Source of the DNA: Leucobacter sp. UBA1945
GTDB taxonomy: Bacteria > Actinomycetota > Actinomycetes > Actinomycetales > Microbacteriaceae
Direction of reading: 5' to 3'
Length of the DNA stretch: 64,000 nt
Assembly: GCA_002336855.1 (NCBI GenBank)
Contig: DDEV01000008.1
Span: 32,256-96,255 of the forward strand
In this document: one piece after another, positions 45,975 through 55,619 of the stretch
How the letters are laid out: each line of letters opens with the position of its first letter
Numbering within the stretch: position 1 is the stretch's first letter
Translations under genes and position numbers: made by a program
Notes under the pieces: model-generated
Told to the model about the DNA's origin: nothing
What the model saw: the letters and a program-made list of their open reading frames with translations, nothing else
Database searches by the model: none

Positions 45975-46004
45975 CATTCATTCGAACATATCTTCGAATG
46001 AATG
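45975..46004 (-). promoter_or_regulatory. SOS box (LexA operator) before the radical SAM gene
   Basis: Perfect 12-bp arms CATTCATTCGAA and TTCGAATGAATG around CATATC. The core TCGAACATATCTTCGA (45981-45996) differs from the mycobacterial SOS consensus TCGAAC-N4-GTTCGA at one position. A similar box precedes the umuD-like gene at 62955-62970. Confidence 0.8.
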
Positions 46005-46025
46005 GCAAGTGGGAGCCGCGTGAGT

Positions 46026-46529
46026 TTAGGCGCTGCGCTCCGCGGCGTTCGCGTCTTCCTCAACGACCGAGCCGGCCGCTGACCAGGGGAAGTCGATCCA
46101 CTGGTCGGTGGCCTTCCATGCGTAGTCGGGCTGAATCACCGTGGTCGGTTTCGTGTAGATCGTCACCGAGCGCACCTCAGCGCCCTCGCCCTCGAGCAAT
46201 TCGACCGCGAGCTTCAGCGTGCGGCCGCTGTCTGCGACGTCGTCGACGAGCAGCACACGACGCCCGCTCAAGTACTCGAGGTCGAGCGTGGGTGGCAGCA
46301 CCTCGGGAGCATCGAGCACGGTGCCGATCCCGGTGTAGAACTCGACGTTCAGCGCGCCGCAGTTCTTCGAACCCAAACCGTAGGCAATGGCCCCGGCTGG
46401 CAGCAAGCCGCCGCGGGCGATCGCAACCACCACCTCGGGGGCGAAGCCGTCTGCCACGATCTTGCGTGAGAGTTCGCGGGTGGCATCGCCAAATCCGTCC
46501 CAGGTGAGTACTTCGCGCGCTCCGGTCAT
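46026..46529 (-). CDS. Phosphoribosyltransferase (xanthine/hypoxanthine type or regulatory homologue)
   Basis: 167 residues. The PRPP loop is RRVLLVDDVADSGRTL, with VVVAIARGGLLPAGAIAYGLG at the N-terminus. The length and GAEVRSVTIYTKPTT match the small purine phosphoribosyltransferases found across Microbacteriaceae. The hood region is short, so the base cannot be named. AAGGGGG lies before the ATG. Confidence 0.85.
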   Translation of the reverse strand: MTGAREVLTWDGFGDATRELSRKIVADGFAPEVVVAIARGGLLPAGAIAYGLGSKNCGALNVEFYTGIGTVLDAPEVLPPTLDLEYLSGRRVLLVDDVADSGRTLKLAVELLEGEGAEVRSVTIYTKPTTVIQPDYAWKATDQWIDFPWSAAGSVVEEDANAAERSA

Positions 46530-46562
46530 GCGGCGCCCCCTTCGTGTATTGAGACTACGAGT

Positions 46563-46670
46563 GTAGCGTTTCGAGGCTGGGCGACGGGCGTGATCAGGCC
46601 GGGCGATTTTGCCCCACGAAGATCGCCAGGTGACGGGCATGGCGATCCTCGTAGGGCAATGAAACGCTAC
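46563..46670. terminator. Nested inverted repeats between the phosphoribosyltransferase and DUF4190 genes
   Basis: Inner arms 46609-46628 and 46640-46659 pair over 20 bases with two mismatches. Outer arms GTAGCGTTTC (46563-46572) and GAAACGCTAC (46661-46670) are exact complements. The outer right arm contains the DUF4190 stop codon, so it probably ends that gene's transcript and separates it from the next. Confidence 0.6.
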
Positions 46671-47548
46671 TGCCCGCAGAACTTGGCTTCTGCCGCCGCG
46701 GTTGCGTCGACGTGACCAGCAGTGAGCTCGAGATCGAATGAGCCGCCGGTCTTCATGTGCTCGATGTAGGCGCGAATCGCGTCTGACTCAGCGCTGGGAT
46801 CCATGAGCTGCGCGAGCGCCTCTTGCGATGCGTACCACTCGGAATCGTCGTAGAAGGCATCGGTCGGGTTGTTCAGCTCTCGAGCGAGATCGCAGGGGGT
46901 CCACTCGGCGAGAATCTTCTCGGGAGTGTCGAGCAGCGCGCCGGTAGAGCTATCCGGCGTGACCGTTTCGCTGTCGAAGTCTTCGAGGCTCTGCGCGTAC
47001 TCGTCGTACTGTGAGAGGCCGGCGCCGGCGACGGTAGCCGCGGTGGCGCCGATGATCAGGGTCGTGACGACAGTAATCGCGATGGCAAGCAGGCCGAGCG
47101 CGGTGCCGACGTAGCCGATGATGGTGCCCGCAAGCGCGAGCCCTCGACCGCCTTCGCCGGTGCGCTTGATCTTGCTGAGGGCCATATGGCCGGTGATGAT
47201 GCCTGCAGGCGCGACAATGATGCCGAGGATCAGCGAGACAATCGCCAGGGTGCTTGTTGGCGGCTTGGGGGCCATCGGCTGCGCGCCATATGGATAGGGC
47301 TGGCCGGGTGCCTGCGGGTATGGCTGGCCCGGTGCCTGCTGCTGCGGGTATGGCTGGCCCGGTGCCTGCTGCTGCGGGTATGGCTGGCCGGGTGCCTGCG
47401 GGGCCTGCGGCTGGTACGGGGGCTGAGGGCTCGAGAAGTTGGGCGCTTGCGGCGGCAGAGGCGCCTGGGGTGCCTGCGGAGCTTGCGGCTGGTACGGAGC
47501 CTGCGGCTGTTGCTGATTCGGCTGTTCCGGGGGGTTCTGGTTTGTCAT
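46667..47548 (-). CDS. DUF4190-domain membrane protein with Pro/Gln-rich N-terminus
   Basis: 293 residues. Residues 1-95 are a disordered Pro/Gln/Ala tail with repeated QQAPGQPYP units. Residues about 98-185 are the two-helix DUF4190 domain: STLAIVSLILGIIVAPAGIITGHMALSKIKRTGEGG and a second helix GYVGTALGLLAIAITVV. The remaining 110 residues are an extracellular or cytoplasmic tail with two cysteines (PCDLAREL and KFCGQ). Function unknown; such proteins are common in actinobacteria and thought to be envelope-associated. Confidence 0.85.
   Translation of the reverse strand: MTNQNPPEQPNQQQPQAPYQPQAPQAPQAPLPPQAPNFSSPQPPYQPQAPQAPGQPYPQQQAPGQPYPQQQAPGQPYPQAPGQPYPYGAQPMAPKPPTSTLAIVSLILGIIVAPAGIITGHMALSKIKRTGEGGRGLALAGTIIGYVGTALGLLAIAITVVTTLIIGATAATVAGAGLSQYDEYAQSLEDFDSETVTPDSSTGALLDTPEKILAEWTPCDLARELNNPTDAFYDDSEWYASQEALAQLMDPSAESDAIRAYIEHMKTGGSFDLELTAGHVDATAAAEAKFCGQ
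47298..47405. repeat. 30-bp tandem repeats coding the DUF4190 N-terminal tail
   Basis: Near-identical 30-bp units start at 47316, 47346 and 47376, each opening GGGTATGGCTGG, with a partial unit to the left. Each codes one ten-residue repeat (QQAPGQPYP type). Unit number is likely to vary between strains by slippage. Confidence 0.8.
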
Positions 47549-47663
47549 GCGACTTGTGCCTTCGTTGGTGCGTACGTGCGTCGAAACTAACAGTAGCAAG
47601 GGGCGGCGCAGCGCGCCTGCCTTCCGCGCGCACCGCATACCCGTTGCGTGTAGCGTTGCGCGT

Positions 47664-49409
47664 ATGAAAGCCCCGCTCGTTCTGCGTCCGGATCACCTGC
47701 CGCTGCTGCCTGCCGCGGGTGCGCTTGCGAGCGGGTGGCTCTCGCTGACCCCGTCACTGTTGCCGCGAGATGCGGCATTTCAGGGGCTGCTTGCGGCAGT
47801 TGCGGCACTGCTCGGGTACGGGCTTTTCGCAGCCATCGGATGGGTACTGCATGCGGTGGGGGTGCGCGTCACTGAAACGCGAATGGTGTTGCTGCGCCGC
47901 CTGCTCGCGCTCGCAGCAGTTCTAGGATCTGCGGCGATGCTCTGGTTCGCGCACGCCTGGCAGGAGGAGCAGCGCGAGCTTGTGGGCATGCCGCCGGCTT
48001 CCGGCGCCGATCCTTTCCTTGCGCTATTCGTTGCCGTGCTGGGCTTCGCGGTGCTGCTCGTGCTTTCGAGGTCAGTGCGCGCCCTTGCCCGCTGGGTCGG
48101 GCGCCAGATCGCGAGGGTGCTGCCGACGCGGGTTGCCGCCGCGTTCGGCCTGGTGCTCGTGCTGTGGGCGTCATTCGCGTTCGTGAACGATTTCGCCGTG
48201 GGCCGCGTTGCCGAGCGGCTCGATGCCTCATTCCTGTTGGTCAATGGCGATTTTGCGACCGACACCGAGCCGCCCGCTATGGCCGAGGTTTCGGCGGGTC
48301 CAGGGTCGGCTGTCACTTGGCAGAGCCTCGGATGACAGGGGCGTATCTTCATCGCGAACACTCCGACACGCGCCGATATCGCCGCGTTCTTCGAGGCGAA
48401 TGTCGCGAGCCATGAAAGTCCCACCGAGGCTGAGGCGAGCGCAGAGGGCTCAGAGCGACCCGAGATTCTGCAACCGATCCGCGTGTATGTGGGCACGGGC
48501 ACGACTGAAGCGGGTGTTGAAGCGACGTTGAGCCAGCAGGTCGACACTGCGATAGCCGAACTGAAACGCACCGGCGCGTTCGAGCGCAAGGTGCTGAACG
48601 TCGCAACGGGAACAGGCCGTGGCTGGGTGAACGAGAACCAGTCACGCGCGCTCGAGTATCTCTGGGGCGGAGACACCGCAACCGTTAGCGTGCAGTACTC
48701 GCATTTGCCGAGCTGGATGTCGTATCTCGTAGATGCCGAGCGGGCCCGTAAGACTGGGCTTGCGCTCTTCGATGGAGTCTATGACTACTGGGTCACGCTG
48801 CCCGCCTCAGAGCGGCCGAAGCTGGTGGTGAGCGGCGAGAGTCTCGGTTCGTACGGCAGCGAGGGCGCCTTCACGGGTGCGAGTGACCTCGCGGCGCGAA
48901 CTGATGGGGCGCTCTGGGTGGGGCCGACCGCGAATAACGTGCTGTGGCAGCAGTTCACCGTGCGCCGAGATGCCGGGTCGTCGGTGTACCTTCCGAGCTA
49001 TGACGGGGGAGCAACCGTGCGGTTCTCGCCCGATGGCGAGGCGTGGCCGGGCGATGGGGAGTGGGCGGTTCCGCGCGTCGGCTACCTGCAGCATGCGAAC
49101 GATCCGGTGACGTGGCTAGATTTCGGCGCTACTTTCGCTAGACCAGAATTTTTGGGCGAGGATCGCGGCCCGGGGGTGCCCCGGCAGATGGTCTGGGTTC
49201 CGGTGATCATGACACTGCAGCTTGCCGTGGATCAGCTCGCCGCAGGCATTCCCGACGGGCAGGGGCACGAATTCGGGCAGGCTCCGGTCTATGCGTGGGC
49301 GCAAATTTTGCCGCCCGACTCTTGGCCGACGGCCTCGACCGAGCCGCTCGCCGCCTGGCTTGCCGAGCTGCGCCAGAGCGATCTCGACACCACTTCTTCA
49401 AGCGGGTGA
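47664..49409 (+). pseudogene. Alpha/beta-hydrolase with N-terminal membrane domain, interrupted by in-frame TGA
   Basis: One continuous frame of 582 codons with a TGA at 48333-48335. Upstream (223 residues) is a membrane domain with about four helices that begins MKAPLVLRPDHLP and has SLTPSLLPRD. Downstream is the family's catalytic part: GRIFIANTPTRADI, EPIRVYVG-like QPIRVYVGTGTT, and the nucleophile loop LVVSGESLGSYGSEGAF. TGA follows SLG and is followed by QGR. In this family I expect an arginine there, which a single CGA to TGA change explains. Codon use is normal on both sides. It is a nonsense mutation, a read-through site (TGA-C context) or a sequencing error. Confidence 0.85.
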
Positions 49410-49447
49410 CAGGGCCGGTAGCGGCCGTCATCGACTCAATCAAACAA

Positions 49448-50329
49448 TCAACCGCGTCGCGCGCCACCGAACGGAATCAGGCGTGGAGTGCGAGCAACGT
49501 AGGCCTGGTACTCAGGATCATCACCCCACTTGCGCGCGGCCTTGGCCTCGAGCAACGGGATACCGCTGACCTTCGTCAGCAGGAGCACCACGAACACCGG
49601 TGAGAGCAAAGCAACCCATTGCCACCCCAGCAGCGAGGGGGCCGCAGCGAGGAACACTCCGATCCAGAGCAGAATCTCGCCAAGGTAATTGGGGTGTCGC
49701 ACGACTGACCACAGGCCGCTCCGAATGAATTGCCCCGAGTGCTGTGACTGCTTCTTGAACCTGCTCTTCTGCCAGTCGGCGACCACCTCGATGCTGAGAC
49801 CCAGCGCCCACACCGCGGCGCCGAGCCACAGCATCCAGTCGACGGGTGCGCTCGCTGCCGTCGAGATGGCGATCCAAGCAGCCGCGGCGGTGAGGCTGAC
49901 CCAGAGCCCCTGGATCGTCCAGACCGAAAAGAAGCGCATCGGGTCGCGCCGGATCTCGGTGAAGCGTTCGTCACCGCCCGAGCGAATGTTGCGAACCAAC
50001 AGGAAAGTTCCCAGTCGCAACGCCCAGATCACGACCATCGCACCGAGCGCGACCTGGCGCAGATCGAGCGCGGGTGCGAGCGCGAGTAGTGTCGCGGTCA
50101 CCGCGATGTAGGTGGCACTGCCGACCGCATCGAAGAACCGGTCCGTGCGGGCGATCGCTGCGGGGATGAAAGCGAGCCACTGCACGAGAAAAGCGATGCC
50201 GACGGCAACGGCGAACGCGGGCACTCCGATGACCGTCCATCCGGATTGACTTCCTGCCCAAGCGAGGGCGATCCCGAGCGCGACCGCGACGAGTGTGAGC
50301 GTCAGGGAGCGGGTGGCGGATTGTTTCAT
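49448..50329 (-). CDS. DUF1295 / steroid-5-alpha-reductase-like membrane protein
   Basis: 293 residues with about seven helices. The C-terminal block HSGQFIRSGLWSVVRHPNYLGEILLW and the end PEYQAYVARTPRLIPF are those of DUF1295 proteins, related to isoprenylcysteine methyltransferases and steroid reductases. The cofactor-site residues are present but the substrate is unknown. Its 5' end lies 41 bp after the acyl-CoA ligase stop in the same direction, so the two are likely co-transcribed. Confidence 0.87.
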   Translation of the reverse strand: MKQSATRSLTLTLVAVALGIALAWAGSQSGWTVIGVPAFAVAVGIAFLVQWLAFIPAAIARTDRFFDAVGSATYIAVTATLLALAPALDLRQVALGAMVVIWALRLGTFLLVRNIRSGGDERFTEIRRDPMRFFSVWTIQGLWVSLTAAAAWIAISTAASAPVDWMLWLGAAVWALGLSIEVVADWQKSRFKKQSQHSGQFIRSGLWSVVRHPNYLGEILLWIGVFLAAAPSLLGWQWVALLSPVFVVLLLTKVSGIPLLEAKAARKWGDDPEYQAYVARTPRLIPFGGARRG

Positions 50330-50370
50330 GGCGATGGCGGTCTTTCTCTCTTGAGGGGCGAAAGGGAAGG

Positions 50371-52272
50371 TCAGTGGAAGAGCTCGGTAACGACGGGGTC
50401 GAGCGCATCGAGCAACGGTGCGCGCTTCAGCTTCATGGTGGGAGTGACGAAATTCTGCTCGTTTGCTGGGGAGATGAGCACTGCCTTCCAACGCTGCACC
50501 CGCTCGCTCGGGACCACTTGCTCATTTGCCTGCTGTACCGCGGCGCTGACCTCTTTCAGGATCGATTCGTCGTGGCAGAGCTGAACGCCGGAGGCTGGCA
50601 GAGGGCTTTGAGTGTTGGGCTCGTGTGCGTGGCCCCGAGCGAGAAGCGCTTGGGGATCGAGCACGAGCACCCCGACGAGATAGGGGCGGTCGTTGCCGAC
50701 GAGCACCGCGTGGGCGACGAGCGGATGCGTCTCTGCCGTCTGTTCCCAGGTCTCGGGGGAGATAGTGCGGCCGGTCGAGGTGACGATCACGTTCTTGGCC
50801 CGCCCCATCAGGGTGAGCGTGCCGTCTTCATCGAGGGAGCCGAGGTCACCGGTGCGGAAGTAGCCGTCGAGGAACGCCCCCTCGTTGTGCTCTGGTCTCC
50901 GATATCCGGCGAATATCCCGACGCCTCGTGCCAGCACTTCGCCCTCGGACGAGATTGCAACGATGTTGCCGGGAAGCGGCGTGCCCACGGTTCCCGATCG
51001 GAGTGAGCCGGGGCGACCCCCGGCAAGCGGCGCGGTTGTCTCTGTCAGTCCGTACCCTTCGATCACCGGAACGCCGAGCCCGCGAAAGAACTGAGCGAGG
51101 GAAGGCTGTAGGGTTGCCGCCCCTGAGAGCAGGTAATCGATCCGATTGCCCATGACGGCGCGGAGCCGACGGTAGAAGACCCTGTCGAATACTGCGTGCT
51201 GTGCGCGCAGCGACATCGGCACTCGCTGCTCGACCCCGGCGTCTACACGTTCGAGGTGCGCGCCCCAGCGCTCGGCGGTTTCGACCGCCCGCCTCCAGAG
51301 CGGTTCGATCTTTTTCGTGCGAGCGGCAGACTCGGCTGCGGCCTGAATCTTCTCGAGCACGCGTGGCACCACCACGAGAAAGGTCGGCTTCAGCACCGTG
51401 AGCGCCTGCACAACTTCCTTCGGATCTGACAGGTGAGCGACACGCATTCCTTTGGCCACGCAGATGAGCTGCAGCGCGCGCCCGAGCACGTGCGTGAGCG
51501 GCAAGAAAAGCACGGTATTGCCGGTGTCTTTGACCACCTCGCCGTAGGCGGCAGCGGTGTTCAGTACCTGACCAACAAGGTTTCGGTGCGTGATCTGCGC
51601 GCCTTTCGGCGTGCCGGTCGTGCCAGAGGTGTAGACGATCGTCGCGATATCGTCGAGCGAAGCCGAGCGGCGTCGATCCTCAAGCGTCTGTTCGGAGACA
51701 TGGGGCGCAAGCGACTTGAGGTCGTCCATCGAGGGTGGCAAAGCGTGTTCAGAGGCCGAGAGAGGCGTCGCGCCGAACACCCAAACCCGAAGCTCTTGGC
51801 CAGTGCGTTCGGCCGCTGCCATGATGCGCTGGTGAGTAGCGCCGTCGCCCGCGAATGCCGCAACGGGTGAGACATCGCGCAGGATCGCATCGAGTTGCGC
51901 GTCGGTCGCTGTGTCGTAGGAGGGCACCACGATTGCCCCTGCGAACATCGACGCGAAGTCGGCCACTGCCCATAGGTATTGGGTGGGCGCCATGATGAGT
52001 ACGTGGTCGCCTGCCCCGATCCCGCTCGCAATGAGGCCGCGGGCGACCCCGCGGACTTCGCTCATGAAGTTGCTGGTGCTTACCTGCTCCCATGCGCCAG
52101 CCAACATCCCATTTTCTGGCCTGACTTCGAATGCAATGTGGTCAGGGGCGTCGCGAAGCCTGTCGACCAGCAGATCAGTGGTGTTGCGAATTGTTGACAG
52201 ATCGACCAATCCCTTGGCCGAGGCGACGCCGGCGATAGTGACACTGCCTGAAGGTGGCGAGTCTGCTTGCAT
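50371..52272 (-). CDS. Long-chain fatty-acid-CoA ligase, FadD15-type
   Basis: 633 residues of the adenylate-forming superfamily. The P-loop signature is IVYTSGTTGTPKGAQITH, followed by FLPLTHVLGRALQL, GYGLTETTAPL and GYFRTGDLGSLDEDG, with GRAKNVIVTSTGRTISPE near the C-terminus. The order and spacing match mycobacterial FadD15-like acyl-CoA synthetases. AGGA lies six bases before the ATG. A 31-bp palindrome sits 19 bp upstream and probably binds a regulator. Confidence 0.92.
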   Translation of the reverse strand: MQADSPPSGSVTIAGVASAKGLVDLSTIRNTTDLLVDRLRDAPDHIAFEVRPENGMLAGAWEQVSTSNFMSEVRGVARGLIASGIGAGDHVLIMAPTQYLWAVADFASMFAGAIVVPSYDTATDAQLDAILRDVSPVAAFAGDGATHQRIMAAAERTGQELRVWVFGATPLSASEHALPPSMDDLKSLAPHVSEQTLEDRRRSASLDDIATIVYTSGTTGTPKGAQITHRNLVGQVLNTAAAYGEVVKDTGNTVLFLPLTHVLGRALQLICVAKGMRVAHLSDPKEVVQALTVLKPTFLVVVPRVLEKIQAAAESAARTKKIEPLWRRAVETAERWGAHLERVDAGVEQRVPMSLRAQHAVFDRVFYRRLRAVMGNRIDYLLSGAATLQPSLAQFFRGLGVPVIEGYGLTETTAPLAGGRPGSLRSGTVGTPLPGNIVAISSEGEVLARGVGIFAGYRRPEHNEGAFLDGYFRTGDLGSLDEDGTLTLMGRAKNVIVTSTGRTISPETWEQTAETHPLVAHAVLVGNDRPYLVGVLVLDPQALLARGHAHEPNTQSPLPASGVQLCHDESILKEVSAAVQQANEQVVPSERVQRWKAVLISPANEQNFVTPTMKLKRAPLLDALDPVVTELFH

Positions 52273-52291
52273 CGCGATCCTATCTCAAAAA

Positions 52292-52322
52292 ACTAGCTTG
52301 GTTTATATTAAACCAAGCTAGT
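52292..52322. promoter_or_regulatory. 31-bp perfect palindrome before the acyl-CoA ligase
   Basis: Arms ACTAGCTTGGTTTA (52292-52305) and TAAACCAAGCTAGT (52309-52322) are exact complements with a TAT centre. It is AT-rich compared with its surroundings and lies 20-50 bases before the start codon, where a repressor dimer would cover the promoter or leader. No regulator gene is adjacent. No T-run follows on the minus strand. Confidence 0.7.
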
Positions 52323-52371
52323 AACTATTTCTACCCCAGGTTCCATCTCACTTCGGGGCTTGCACTGCACC

Positions 52372-52420
52372 GGTTTCTCGGTGTGCCCCCTCCCGCTTGA
52401 GCAGCGCACACCGAGAAACC
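52372..52420 (-). terminator. Stem-loop after the fasciclin gene
   Basis: A perfect 15-bp stem, GGTTTCTCGGTGTGC at 52372-52386 and its complement at 52406-52420, begins 18 bp beyond the fasciclin stop. It has no clear T-run, which is common in high-GC actinobacteria. Confidence 0.6.
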
Positions 52421-52438
52421 TTGGGGAGCGTTGGATAG

Positions 52439-53086
52439 TTATGCGGGAGGCATCAGGACGCCGTCGATCAGATACACGGTCGCGTTGGCAGTCTGCACAC
52501 CACCGCAAATCACCTGCGCGCCATTGACCATCAGCGAGTCGCCGGATCCGGTCACCTCAAGCGACTGACCCTCTACCGTGGTGTGAGAGCCGGCGATGCT
52601 CGAAGGCTCGATTTGGCCAGAAACGACGTGGTAGGTGAGCACCTTGGTGAGCAGGGCCGAGTCCGTCTTCAACGTATCGATCGTTGCAGCGTCGACCTTG
52701 GCGAACGCGTCGTCGACGGGGGCGAACACCGTGAACTCTCCGCTGTTCAGCGTGTCGACGAGGTCGACATCGGGATTCAACTGACCACTTACCGCGGAAA
52801 CGAGCGTCTTCAGCATCGGATTGTTCGACGCCGCAACCGCAACGGGATCCTGTGACATTCCCTGAATCGAGCCTGCGCCGTCGGGCACCGCATCCGCGTA
52901 GGCGGCGCAGCCGGGGCCGACCAGGTTCGCTGCCGGATCCATAGTTTGCGTCGATTCGCTCGTCTCGGTCGGCGCTTTCTGCTCTGGCGCGGTGTCGGTT
53001 TCGGCGCCCATCGAGCAGCCGGTCAACGTCACCGCAAGCGTTGCGACCGCGAATGCGGCACCCAGGGTCTTCTTCTTCGTGAACAT
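52439..53086 (-). CDS. Fasciclin-domain lipoprotein, MPT83/MPT70-like
   Basis: 215 residues. The signal peptide ends in LTGCSMG at about residue 24, so it is lipid-anchored. One fasciclin domain spans about 75-215, with the H1 block [24 protein letters not shown] in the middle, and [12 protein letters not shown] at the end, as in Mycobacterium MPT70/MPT83. AGGAGGA lies before the ATG. It is divergent from dipZ and has its own SigK-type promoter. In Mycobacterium, mpt83, mpt70 and dipZ are the core SigK targets, so the neighbourhood is conserved. Confidence 0.92.
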   Translation of the reverse strand: MFTKKKTLGAAFAVATLAVTLTGCSMGAETDTAPEQKAPTETSESTQTMDPAANLVGPGCAAYADAVPDGAGSIQGMSQDPVAVAASNNPMLKTLVSAVSGQLNPDVDLVDTLNSGEFTVFAPVDDAFAKVDAATIDTLKTDSALLTKVLTYHVVSGQIEPSSIAGSHTTVEGQSLEVTGSGDSLMVNGAQVICGGVQTANATVYLIDGVLMPPA

Positions 53087-53131
53087 GATTCCTCCTCGAA
53101 TAACATCCCGCGAACTCCGCGGGTTGTGAGG

Positions 53132-53159
53132 GGTTCGGAGCCCTCGACGAATCGGATGG
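53132..53159 (-). promoter_or_regulatory. SigK-type promoter of the fasciclin gene
   Basis: On the minus strand CCATCC (53159-53154), 16 bases, then CGAACC (53137-53132). The mycobacterial SigK promoter as I recall it is CCATCC, 16-17 bases, CGAATA. The first transcribed base would be near 53125, about 39 bases before the ATG. Confidence 0.7.
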
Positions 53160-53195
53160 GAAATTCTCAAAACTTTTTTCTGCGCGCCGAAACAG

Positions 53196-53223
53196 CCATC
53201 CGAAAGACGCCCAGCTCCGAACC
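53196..53223 (+). promoter_or_regulatory. SigK-type promoter of dipZ
   Basis: CCATCC (53196-53201), exactly 16 bases, then CGAACC (53218-53223). Both hexamers and spacing are identical to those of the opposite promoter at 53132-53159. The predicted start of transcription is about 15 bases before the dipZ ATG. Confidence 0.7.
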
Positions 53224-53245
53224 ACATGCAAACGAAAGGTCTCTC

Positions 53246-54967
53246 ATGGATATCGTGCTTATTGGGCTGCTCGGTGGTCTTATCACCGGCATCTCACCGT
53301 GCATCCTGCCGGTGCTTCCGGTTATCTTCCTGACTGCCGGTGCTCGCCCAGCGGCGCGTGGCAAGGCGCCAGAGGTCATACCTGCCAAGCGCAGTCGGCC
53401 CTACTGGATCATCGCCGGCCTTGTGCTGAGCTTCTCAGTCGTGACGCTGCTCGGCTCGCTGCTGCTCGGCCTGCTCGCCATCCCACAGGATGCTATTCGG
53501 TGGGCCGGGGTCGCGGTGCTGGTCGCGATCGGCTTCGGCATGCTCTTTCCGGGCTTCGAGCAGCTCCTTGAAAAACCGTTTCAGCGTTTGCCACGTCGGG
53601 CCGTGGGCGACGGTGGAAACGGCTTCGGCATGGGGCTCGCCCTCGGAACGATCTTCGTGCCGTGCGCGGGGCCGGTGCTCGCAGCGATCATTGTCGCGGG
53701 CGCGACCGGCACGATCGGTGTGGGAACGGTGCTGCTGACGCTCTCATTCGCCGTCGGCGTCGCGATACCGCTACTGGTGTTTGCGCTTGCCGGGCGCGAG
53801 GTGGCGCAGAGAATTCGCGGGTTTCGCAAGCGGGAGCGAATGATTCGAGTCATCGGTGGAGTGTCGTTGATCGCCCTTGCCATTGGCCTCGCCTTCAACG
53901 TTCCGCAGATGCTGCAACGTCTGCTGCCCGACTACACCTCTGGCTTGCAACAGAGTCTCGCCGAGAGTGATGCGGGCACGAGCGCGCTCGGGCTTGGCGG
54001 GCTCGTGACCGACGAGAACCGGCAGCTCGATAACTGCACGAACGGCGCGACGAAGCTCGAGTCGTGCGGAAGTGCACCCGCCATCGAGGGAATCGAAAGC
54101 TGGCTGAACACACCCGGGGGCGAGGCAATCGATCTCGCGCAACTTCGGGGCAAGGTCGTGCTCATCGACTTCTGGGCTTACTCGTGCATCAATTGCCAGC
54201 GTTCGATTCCTCATGTGGTGGCGTGGGATCGGGCCTATCGAGATGCCGGGCTTCAAGTTATCGGCGTGCACTCGCCCGAGTATGCGTTCGAGAAAGAACT
54301 GGCAAACGTAGCGGCGGGAGCCGACGATTTCGGCATCACGTATCCGGTCGCCCTCGACAACAAGCTTGCGACGTGGACGAACTATCGCAACCGCTACTGG
54401 CCGGCTCACTATCTCATTGACGCCGAGGGCACAGTGCGACACATTTCGTTCGGCGAGGGCAACTACGCCGTCACCGAGCAGCTCATTCGAGAGCTCTTGC
54501 GAGACGCTGATCCGCGTGTCGATCTGCCGAGAGCAACCGACACTGCCGACACGACACCAGAGGTTGGAAGCACTACGCCCGAAACCTTCCTCGGGTCTTC
54601 GAAGGATCGAAATTTCGCCGGGCCTGGCGAGTACCGCGCGGGGTCGCGCGAGTTCAACTACCCCGAGAAGCAGCCCCAGGATACGTTCGCACTCGAGGGG
54701 TCTTGGACGGTGGAAACACAGTACGTCACACCTCAGGGGGATGCCGGCGCATCGGTGCGCCTCTCGTATCGCGCGAGCGAGGTGCGTGCGGTGTTCGCGG
54801 GCACCGGTTCGGTCGAGTTGCGCCGTGATGGGGGATCGTCGCAAACGCTCGAGATCGACGGCACTCCGAGGTCGATCCAGCTGCTCAAGTCTGAGAGCCC
54901 AGGCGACGGGAGTCTCGAGCTTCGTCTGCCGGCAGGCGTGCAGCTGTACTCCTTCACATTCGGGTGA
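53246..54967 (+). CDS. dipZ: DipZ-like protein: CcdA/DsbD membrane domain plus TlpA-type thioredoxin
   Basis: 573 residues. The N-terminal 240 residues are a CcdA/DsbD electron-transfer domain of six helices, with the redox cysteines in [12 protein letters not shown] and [12 protein letters not shown] thioredoxin-like domain spans about 285-430 with [18 protein letters not shown] carrying CINC. The last 130 residues are a beta-rich domain seen in Mycobacterium DipZ. It carries reductant across the membrane to secreted thiol proteins. ATG 53246 gives the expected first helix. sigK follows after 52 bp, probably in the same transcript. Confidence 0.9.
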   Translation: MDIVLIGLLGGLITGISPCILPVLPVIFLTAGARPAARGKAPEVIPAKRSRPYWIIAGLVLSFSVVTLLGSLLLGLLAIPQDAIRWAGVAVLVAIGFGMLFPGFEQLLEKPFQRLPRRAVGDGGNGFGMGLALGTIFVPCAGPVLAAIIVAGATGTIGVGTVLLTLSFAVGVAIPLLVFALAGREVAQRIRGFRKRERMIRVIGGVSLIALAIGLAFNVPQMLQRLLPDYTSGLQQSLAESDAGTSALGLGGLVTDENRQLDNCTNGATKLESCGSAPAIEGIESWLNTPGGEAIDLAQLRGKVVLIDFWAYSCINCQRSIPHVVAWDRAYRDAGLQVIGVHSPEYAFEKELANVAAGADDFGITYPVALDNKLATWTNYRNRYWPAHYLIDAEGTVRHISFGEGNYAVTEQLIRELLRDADPRVDLPRATDTADTTPEVGSTTPETFLGSSKDRNFAGPGEYRAGSREFNYPEKQPQDTFALEGSWTVETQYVTPQGDAGASVRLSYRASEVRAVFAGTGSVELRRDGGSSQTLEIDGTPRSIQLLKSESPGDGSLELRLPAGVQLYSFTFG

Positions 54968-55019
54968 TTCGAGAAGAACTCGCTGGCGAAGACGCGCACG
55001 CAGATGAGGTGAATGGGGC

Positions 55020-55619
55020 ATGCTAGAGGAGATGGTCATCGATGGAATCGAGATTCTCGGGGGCGGCGACGCTGCTGATCCCGCGGACGATGCGCTGCTG
55101 CGAGCAGCCCAGGGTGATCAGCGCGCCTTCGCCGAGCTATACGACATGATGTCGGCTCGTGTCTTCGGCCTCATTCTGCGCGTCGTGGTTGACCGGTCGC
55201 AGAGCGAGGAGGTGCTGCAGGAGGTGTTTCTCGAAGCCTGGCAGACCGCCACTTCGTTCGACACGGATCGGGGCCGTGCGCGCAGCTGGTTGTTGACCAT
55301 CGCGCACCGGCGGGCCGTCGATCGGGTGCGGGCATCGCAAGCATCTCGCCGCCGCGACCTGGTCGCCGGCGCGCGGGATCTCGCCGAGTCGAGGCCGGCC
55401 GTCGACGACGAAGTTGCACTGCTCATCGATGCGGGAAGCGCTATCAGCGCCCTCAACGAACTTCCGGAATTACAGCGCCGTGCGATCGTGCTCGCCTACT
55501 TCGGCGGATACAGTCAGAGCGAGATCGCCGCGCTTCTCGACACACCACTCGGCACCATCAAGACACGAATACGGGACGGCCTGAGCAGGCTCAGAAGAGA
55601 ATTGGAGGCGGCGCGATGA
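55020..55619 (+). CDS. sigK: RNA polymerase ECF sigma factor, SigK-type
   Basis: 199 residues. Region 2 shows FAELYDMMSARVFGLILRVV, SEEVLQEVFLEAWQ and RARSWLLTIAHRRAVDRVR; region 4 shows LPELQRRAIVLAYFGGYSQSEIAALLDTPLGTIKTRIRDGL. This is the SigK pattern of actinobacteria. The anti-sigma gene rskA overlaps by 4 nt. No SigK promoter is seen directly before it, so it probably depends on the dipZ promoter and thus stimulates itself. Confidence 0.93.
   Translation: MLEEMVIDGIEILGGGDAADPADDALLRAAQGDQRAFAELYDMMSARVFGLILRVVVDRSQSEEVLQEVFLEAWQTATSFDTDRGRARSWLLTIAHRRAVDRVRASQASRRRDLVAGARDLAESRPAVDDEVALLIDAGSAISALNELPELQRRAIVLAYFGGYSQSEIAALLDTPLGTIKTRIRDGLSRLRRELEAAR

Noticed and set aside
47298..47405. 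CRISPR-like array
   Set aside because: Units of 30 bp are contiguous with no spacers and code in frame for Pro/Gln repeats.
48333..48335. Selenocysteine codon
   Set aside because: The expected residue is arginine rather than cysteine, the site is outside the catalytic loop, and no selenocysteine genes are seen in the window.
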